A DNA stretch of 26,176 bases from T1Sed10-7 sp046483565 (GTDB taxonomy: Bacteria > Actinomycetota > Nitriliruptoria > Nitriliruptorales > Nitriliruptoraceae), in the NCBI GenBank assembly GCA_046483565.1, contig JAWOCZ010000144.1:1-26176 (forward strand), given 5' to 3'. This document shows positions 22,661 through 26,176 of the stretch, one piece after another. Position 1 is the first letter of the stretch. Each line of letters opens with the position of its first letter. The position numbers were made by a program, and so were the translations under genes. The notes below the pieces were generated by a model. It saw only the letters and a program-made list of their open reading frames with translations. It did not search any database and was not told where the DNA came from.

Positions 22661-23854
22661 TCAGTCCCTGCCACCACGACGGGGCAGATGATCCGTAGAC
22701 GAGCGATTGCCGGTCTTGGGTGGGCGTTCTCCGCCCTTCTTCGGGCCTGTCGGGGGCTTCTTCCCCGGGCGATCACCGTTGGACCGCCTCCCGGGCGGTG
22801 ACGGCTGCGTCCCTGCGTCTTGAGAGTCGTCGTTCGGGGAGCCGCCACCCTCGGAGCCATCGTCACGGTCAGCTCCCGGCGAGGCCGTGCTGCCGTCCGT
22901 GGGCGTCCCGGACCCACCATGGTCCTTCTGCTTGCCGGAGGTCGCCCCGCCCTTGCCAGAGGTCGCCCCGCCCTTACCAGAGGTCGCCCCGCCCTTGCCC
23001 GCCGACCCGGACGTCCCCTCGCCACCGGAGGTGGCTCCACCCTTGCCGGCAGGATCGCCGCCCGGCTTGTCGCGTAACTCCCCGGACGCTGCTTCGGCCT
23101 TGACCTCACGCAGGATGATCCACTGCTGAGCCACCTGCCAGACGTTCGTCGTCACCCAGTAGAGGAGCAACCCCAACATGAACTGGAAGGAGATCACGGC
23201 GAGGAACAGCGGCATCACGTAGAGCAGGATCTTCTGCTGTTGTGCCATCGGGTTGTCGCCGCCCGTAGCGGCCGTGCGCGCCATCATCTGCTTCTGCGTG
23301 ATGAACATCGTCCCGGACATCACCACGATCAACAGCCATCCGGGCCAGCCCGCGCTGCTGACCAACGCGCCCAGCCCACTCAACCCGTCCTCGCCGATCT
23401 CGATGAACGAGGTGAAGAAGTAGAAGGGGGCGTTCTGGAGCTCGTCCATGCCCCGGATGGTCCAGAACAACGCGATGAACACCGGTGCCTGGGCCAGCAG
23501 CGGCAGACAGCTCGCGGCCGGATTGACGCCCTCCTCCTGGTAGAGGGCCATCATCTCTTCGTTCATCTTCTGACGCTTGGCCTTGTACTTCTCCGGGTCC
23601 TTCTTCATCAACTCCCGGTCGGCCTTGTACTTCTTCTGGATCTCCTTGATCTTCGGCTGGATCGCCTGCATGGCGCGCATCGAACGCGTCTGCTTGATCG
23701 CCAGTGGCAGCAGGAGGATCCGCACCACCAGGGTGAGCAGGATGATGGCCCAACCCCAGCTGTGGACGCCGAAGACGGGCTCGACGATGTCGTGCAGGAA
23801 GGTGAGCACGCTCTCCAGGAAACCGAGCACGCTGTCAGAGATGGACCGGAACAC
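22661..23854 (-). CDS. yidC: Membrane protein insertase YidC
   Basis: 397-aa Oxa1/YidC insertase of the short Gram-positive type without a large periplasmic domain. The conserved groove Arg45 is in TLVVRILLLPLAIKQTRSM; a basic cytoplasmic hairpin (about 65-105) follows, and the remaining helices end near residue 248. A long tail (about 251-397) is rich in Gly, Lys, Pro and Arg and contains four GKGGATS heptads. Such basic tails can contact ribosomes. GTG 23854 has GAGG 7 nt upstream; the frame continues upstream over yidD but is not homologous. It lies 13 bp after yidD. Confidence 0.95.
   Translation of the reverse strand: MFRSISDSVLGFLESVLTFLHDIVEPVFGVHSWGWAIILLTLVVRILLLPLAIKQTRSMRAMQAIQPKIKEIQKKYKADRELMKKDPEKYKAKRQKMNEEMMALYQEEGVNPAASCLPLLAQAPVFIALFWTIRGMDELQNAPFYFFTSFIEIGEDGLSGLGALVSSAGWPGWLLIVVMSGTMFITQKQMMARTAATGGDNPMAQQQKILLYVMPLFLAVISFQFMLGLLLYWVTTNVWQVAQQWIILREVKAEAASGELRDKPGGDPAGKGGATSGGEGTSGSAGKGGATSGKGGATSGKGGATSGKQKDHGGSGTPTDGSTASPGADRDDGSEGGGSPNDDSQDAGTQPSPPGRRSNGDRPGKKPPTGPKKGGERPPKTGNRSSTDHLPRRGGRD
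22938..23048 (-). repeat. 21-bp repeats within yidC tail
   Basis: Three head-to-tail 21-bp copies (22938-22958, 22959-22979, 22980-23000) and one diverged copy (23028-23048) encode the heptad GKGGATS. Copies differ by one base among the first three, which suggests recent expansion by slippage. Confidence 0.9.
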
Positions 23855-23867
23855 GACGTGTCCTCTC

Positions 23868-24239
23868 TCAGTTCGACGTTCGTTGGTGGGGGGACACGTG
23901 CCGGCGGCGCCAGGCGTGCCGATCCTCGGCGTTGGGGACCGGATCGATCCCGCCCAGGTTCCAGGGGTGGCAACGACCGACGCGCCGGACACTGAGGACC
24001 GCACCTCGCAGGGGACCGTGTGTACCGACGGCATCCAGCGCGTACGTCGAACAGGTGGGGTGGAACCGGCAGCGGGGCGTGCGTAGCGCGGCCGTGCTAC
24101 GCCACAGGTGGACGGGTAGCAGGAGTATCTGACCGAGCAGGGTGCGCGTAGCGCGCAACCATCGGGACGGCCCGGTGTCGCCGTCCGGCGATGCCCGGCC
24201 CTCAGGCGCGGCGCCCGGGTCCTCCTGCGAGACGTTCAT
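23868..24239 (-). CDS. yidD: Membrane protein insertion efficiency factor YidD
   Basis: 123 aa. It has the YidD/DUF37 signature: CRFHPTCSTYALDAV, then HGPLRGAVLSVRRVGRCHPW and GGIDPVP. It is thought to assist YidC insertion at the inner face of the membrane. A roughly 28-residue non-conserved N-terminal extension and an Arg/His tail flank the core. ATG 24239 overlaps the rnpA stop (ATGA). Confidence 0.95.
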   Translation of the reverse strand: MNVSQEDPGAAPEGRASPDGDTGPSRWLRATRTLLGQILLLPVHLWRSTAALRTPRCRFHPTCSTYALDAVGTHGPLRGAVLSVRRVGRCHPWNLGGIDPVPNAEDRHAWRRRHVSPHQRTSN

Positions 24240-24631
24240 GCCTCGGCCTCAACGGTCGCGTCCACGGCCAGCACGTGCAGGTCACGGGCGAGTGCCTCCA
24301 CCTCCGCACGGACCGCCTCGAAGCGCGCCGACGCGCAACGCGGGCGCGCGACCAGCACGAGATCCACATCGGCACGCAGGGCCAGGGGTCTGACGGACTC
24401 CCGCAACAGCCGCTTGGCCCGGTTGCGCTGGACCGCGCCGCCGACACGCCGGGAAGCGACGACGGCGACGCGGGCGCGGTCAGCAGCACCCGGTGAGTCA
24501 GCACCAGCAGGTGAGCGGACAGCGGCGTGCACGGCCGCGAATCGGCCCGCGCGCTGCCGTCGGCTGCGGAGCACGGCGGTGATGTCGCTCCCGCGAGCCA
24601 GGCGCCCGTGGCCGCCGTCGACCACGGTCAC
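24236..24631 (-). CDS. rnpA: Ribonuclease P protein component
   Basis: 131-aa protein subunit of RNase P, which assists the RNA subunit in 5' processing of pre-tRNA. The signature RNRAKRLLRE is present, preceded by RVAVVASRRVGGAVQ. GTG 24631 is chosen because it overlaps the rpmH stop as GTGA and yields the normal length. It is the second gene of the conserved rpmH-rnpA-yidD-yidC-jag transcript. Confidence 0.95.
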   Translation of the reverse strand: MTVVDGGHGRLARGSDITAVLRSRRQRAGRFAAVHAAVRSPAGADSPGAADRARVAVVASRRVGGAVQRNRAKRLLRESVRPLALRADVDLVLVARPRCASARFEAVRAEVEALARDLHVLAVDATVEAEA

Positions 24632-24762
24632 GCCGACAGCTTCGCCCGACCGCGGCGCCGGCGGCTGGACACGATGCGTCGACCGGCCTTGGTGTGCATC
24701 CGGGAGCGGAAACCGTGCTTGCGGGCACGGCGACGGTTGTTGGGCTGGTAGGTGCGCTTCAC
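24628..24762 (-). CDS. rpmH: 50S ribosomal protein L34
   Basis: 44-aa, highly basic L34 with the family sequence KRTYQPNNRRRARKHGFR and the end RRRRGRAKLSA. The start is a GTG at 24762, with GGAGG 6 nt upstream; the long in-frame extension to 25053 is not L34. It is the first gene of the minus-strand unit that ends with jag, divergent from dnaA. Confidence 0.97.
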   Translation of the reverse strand: MKRTYQPNNRRRARKHGFRSRMHTKAGRRIVSSRRRRGRAKLSA

Positions 24763-25438
24763 AGCGGCCCTCCGAGGACATCGAGGTGGCACGCGGCAGG
24801 GCGGGGTGGTGCCGGACGGACGACCTTCAGCAGATCGAAGCGGACCGGTAGGTGCCGGGCTGCACGACCTCGTCCGTGGCGGGAGCCGGTGCGATGGGGT
24901 CGGGGGAGGGTAACCCTGTGCGCGTTCCGCGAGCAACCGACATGCGGTGGTGCGCGTCCACGGCGCGCGCTGACACGCGAACTCCGCGGCGTGGCGGGGC
25001 TCCCCCCAGAGCGGCCAGCGATGCCGCCTTCGCCGCCTGCGGGAGCGGTGCATCGCCCTCCGCCACCTCGCGAGGATGGCTCGGCACAGCCGGGGAACCG
25101 TTCGGCGTCGGCGACCGGTTGCAGGACGTCGTCCTCGGAGTGTACGGTCCGCCGCCGTTGATCAGGAACGCGTTCGAGGTGGTCTCCGACCGAGGGGACC
25201 GCGAGGTGGTCACACGACCAGGTCGTGGACGCCCGATCCGAGACCGTGCGCCGGATCGCTCCTTCCCCACCGCGGTCGACCGCGGACCCGTGCACGACCC
25301 ATGTGTCTGTCCACACCTGTGGACTCGATTGTGGATAGTGGGTCAGCCGGGATCGTTCGACCGGTACCAAGACAGGGATGGCCGCACCGCGGCCCCCATC
25401 CCGGCGATAGCCGGATCCAGGTGAGGTGAGGAGTGACC
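24763..25438. other. rpmH-dnaA intergenic region, origin-proximal
   Basis: 676 bp without a credible gene; the open frames are compositional shadows. It should carry the divergent promoters of rpmH and dnaA. Weak candidates are TACACT on the minus strand (25139-25144) for rpmH and TTGCAG-N18-TACGGT (25119-25148) for dnaA. A DnaA-box cluster is at 25307-25338. No AT-rich unwinding stretch is visible, so the main origin may lie to the right of dnaA, as in other actinobacteria. Confidence 0.65.
25307..25338. promoter_or_regulatory. Cluster of three DnaA-box-like sites
   Basis: CTGTCCACA (25307-25315) matches TTGTCCACA at 8 of 9. On the opposite strand, TGTGGACTC (25318-25326) matches TGTGGANAA at 7 of 9 and TGTGGATAG (25330-25338) at 8 of 9. 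The three sites fit in 32 bp, about 100 bp before dnaA, suitable for dnaA autoregulation or origin function. Confidence 0.7.
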
Positions 25439-26176
25439 GTGAGCACCGCGTCGACGCTGGATCTCGGGACGCTATGGGCCGAGGGCCTCGCCGAGGTGAT
25501 GCGGACCGTGACCTCCACCGCCCAGCGGCAGTGGCTCATGGCGACCCATCCCGTCGGTTTCAGCGAGGACACCATCATCCTCGCGACGCCGCACTCCTTC
25601 GCCCGGGAGTGGCTCGACCGCAACTGCGGTGACACGATCCGTCGAGCGCTGAGCGGGGCCGCCGGGCGCGACCTCAACGTGGTCATCACCGTCCAGACCA
25701 ACCCTGCACCCCTCGAGGTCACCGAGCCCCCGCCGGCGCCGACCGAGCCCCTCTCCTCGTCTGCCGGGCCCCACTCCTCAGCTGCCGACGCCCCGAGCGA
25801 CCCGCCTGGGTCGCCGCCGGCCGACGAGGTGATCCGGGCGCCCTTCGACGTTCCGGACATGGAGGCACTCTCCTCCGAGGCTCAGGCCGCCGACGGCCAT
25901 GGGCGACCCCCCGGCGGCGAGGTGGTCGACTACCTCGACCGGTCGGCGACGGCGGCATCCGGGCCGGTCAGCGATGAGCGCCTCCACCCCGACCTCAGCC
26001 CGCTGCACGCTCCCGGTCGGCCGGCAGGCCCGACCGTGGAGATGCCGAACCGGCGGACCCGCGTCGACGACGAGCTCGAGCCCGACACCCAACTCAACCC
26101 CAAGTACTCCTTCGACGACTTCGTGATCGGGTCCTCGAACCGTTTCGCCCACGCAGCGGCCACCGCCGTGGCCGAA
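25439..26176 (+). CDS. dnaA: Chromosomal replication initiator DnaA, 3' truncated by window
   Basis: First 246 codons of DnaA, the ATP-dependent initiator that melts oriC. Domain I is at about 1-85 (LWAEGLAEVMRTV, ATPHSFAREWLDRN). A long Pro/Ser/acidic domain II linker (about 90-218) follows. Domain III begins with LNPKYSFDDFVIGSSNRFAHA, the canonical entry to the AAA+ module; the window ends just after it. GTG 25439 has GAGGAG 6 nt upstream. The gene is open to the last base, so the Walker motifs and domain IV lie outside. Confidence 0.96.
   Translation, partial: MSTASTLDLGTLWAEGLAEVMRTVTSTAQRQWLMATHPVGFSEDTIILATPHSFAREWLDRNCGDTIRRALSGAAGRDLNVVITVQTNPAPLEVTEPPPAPTEPLSSSAGPHSSAADAPSDPPGSPPADEVIRAPFDVPDMEALSSEAQAADGHGRPPGGEVVDYLDRSATAASGPVSDERLHPDLSPLHAPGRPAGPTVEMPNRRTRVDDELEPDTQLNPKYSFDDFVIGSSNRFAHAAATAVAE

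Noticed and set aside
24852..25424. Open frames in the rpmH-dnaA gap
   Set aside because: Several overlapping frames of similar length on both strands, none with motifs or ribosome sites; fits non-coding GC-rich DNA.

Overview
The window is high-GC chromosomal DNA from an actinobacterium, covering the left flank of the dnaA locus. Gene order matches the well-known mycobacterial block mutT4 - Rv3909 - mviN - sigM - anti-sigma - trxB - trxC - cwlM - Rv3916c - parB - parA - gidB - jag - yidC - yidD - rnpA - rpmH - dnaA almost gene for gene, so most functions rest on both motifs and synteny. GTG starts, third-position G/C and several apparently leaderless genes fit Actinomycetota. The insertions and gene splits suggest a deep-branching member (Nitriliruptoria/Euzebyales would fit), but this cannot be fixed from the window alone.

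Layout. 1-249: a 72-bp tandem repeat and a hairpin. 250-1882 (minus): a PilT-like ATPase and D-aminoacyl-tRNA deacylase. 2016-8478 (plus): a tightly packed cluster of Nudix hydrolase, DUF6049-like secreted/membrane protein, an unknown one-helix membrane protein, a transmembrane Ser/Thr kinase with an extracytoplasmic C-terminal domain, an ECF sigma factor and its anti-sigma factor. MurJ, which lies here in mycobacteria fused to a pseudokinase, is absent; only the kinase-TM-ectodomain part is present, with intact catalytic residues. 8503-9093 (minus): a Cys/His-rich membrane protein. 9206-12622 (plus): thioredoxin reductase and thioredoxin behind a sigma-R/H type promoter, a YgjV/GNAT-like membrane protein, and a CwlM-like protein whose amidase domain lacks the first zinc histidine. 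12550-14755 (minus): MFS transporter, GNAT acetyltransferase, small membrane protein. 14926-18607 (plus): a four-gene operon not found at this site in mycobacteria (class I aminotransferase, D-Ala-D-Ala ligase variant, HAD-like protein, RpiA).

18600-24762 (minus) is the replication/segregation/envelope block parB, parA, rsmG, [600-bp gap with two parS sites], jag, yidC, yidD, rnpA, rpmH, nearly all linked by ATGA/GTGA overlaps or short gaps. 24763-25438 is the rpmH-dnaA intergenic region with a compact cluster of DnaA boxes, and dnaA runs off the right edge.

Common themes are cell-wall synthesis control (kinase, CwlM, Ddl), thiol redox homeostasis (trxBA), and chromosome origin biology (dnaA, parABS). 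Points of most interest are the missing MurJ with a free-standing active kinase, the pseudo-amidase CwlM, the GGGAAT-N18-GTT promoter overlapping a divergent leaderless promoter, parS placed inside the rsmG promoter, and two tail-to-tail gene overlaps.
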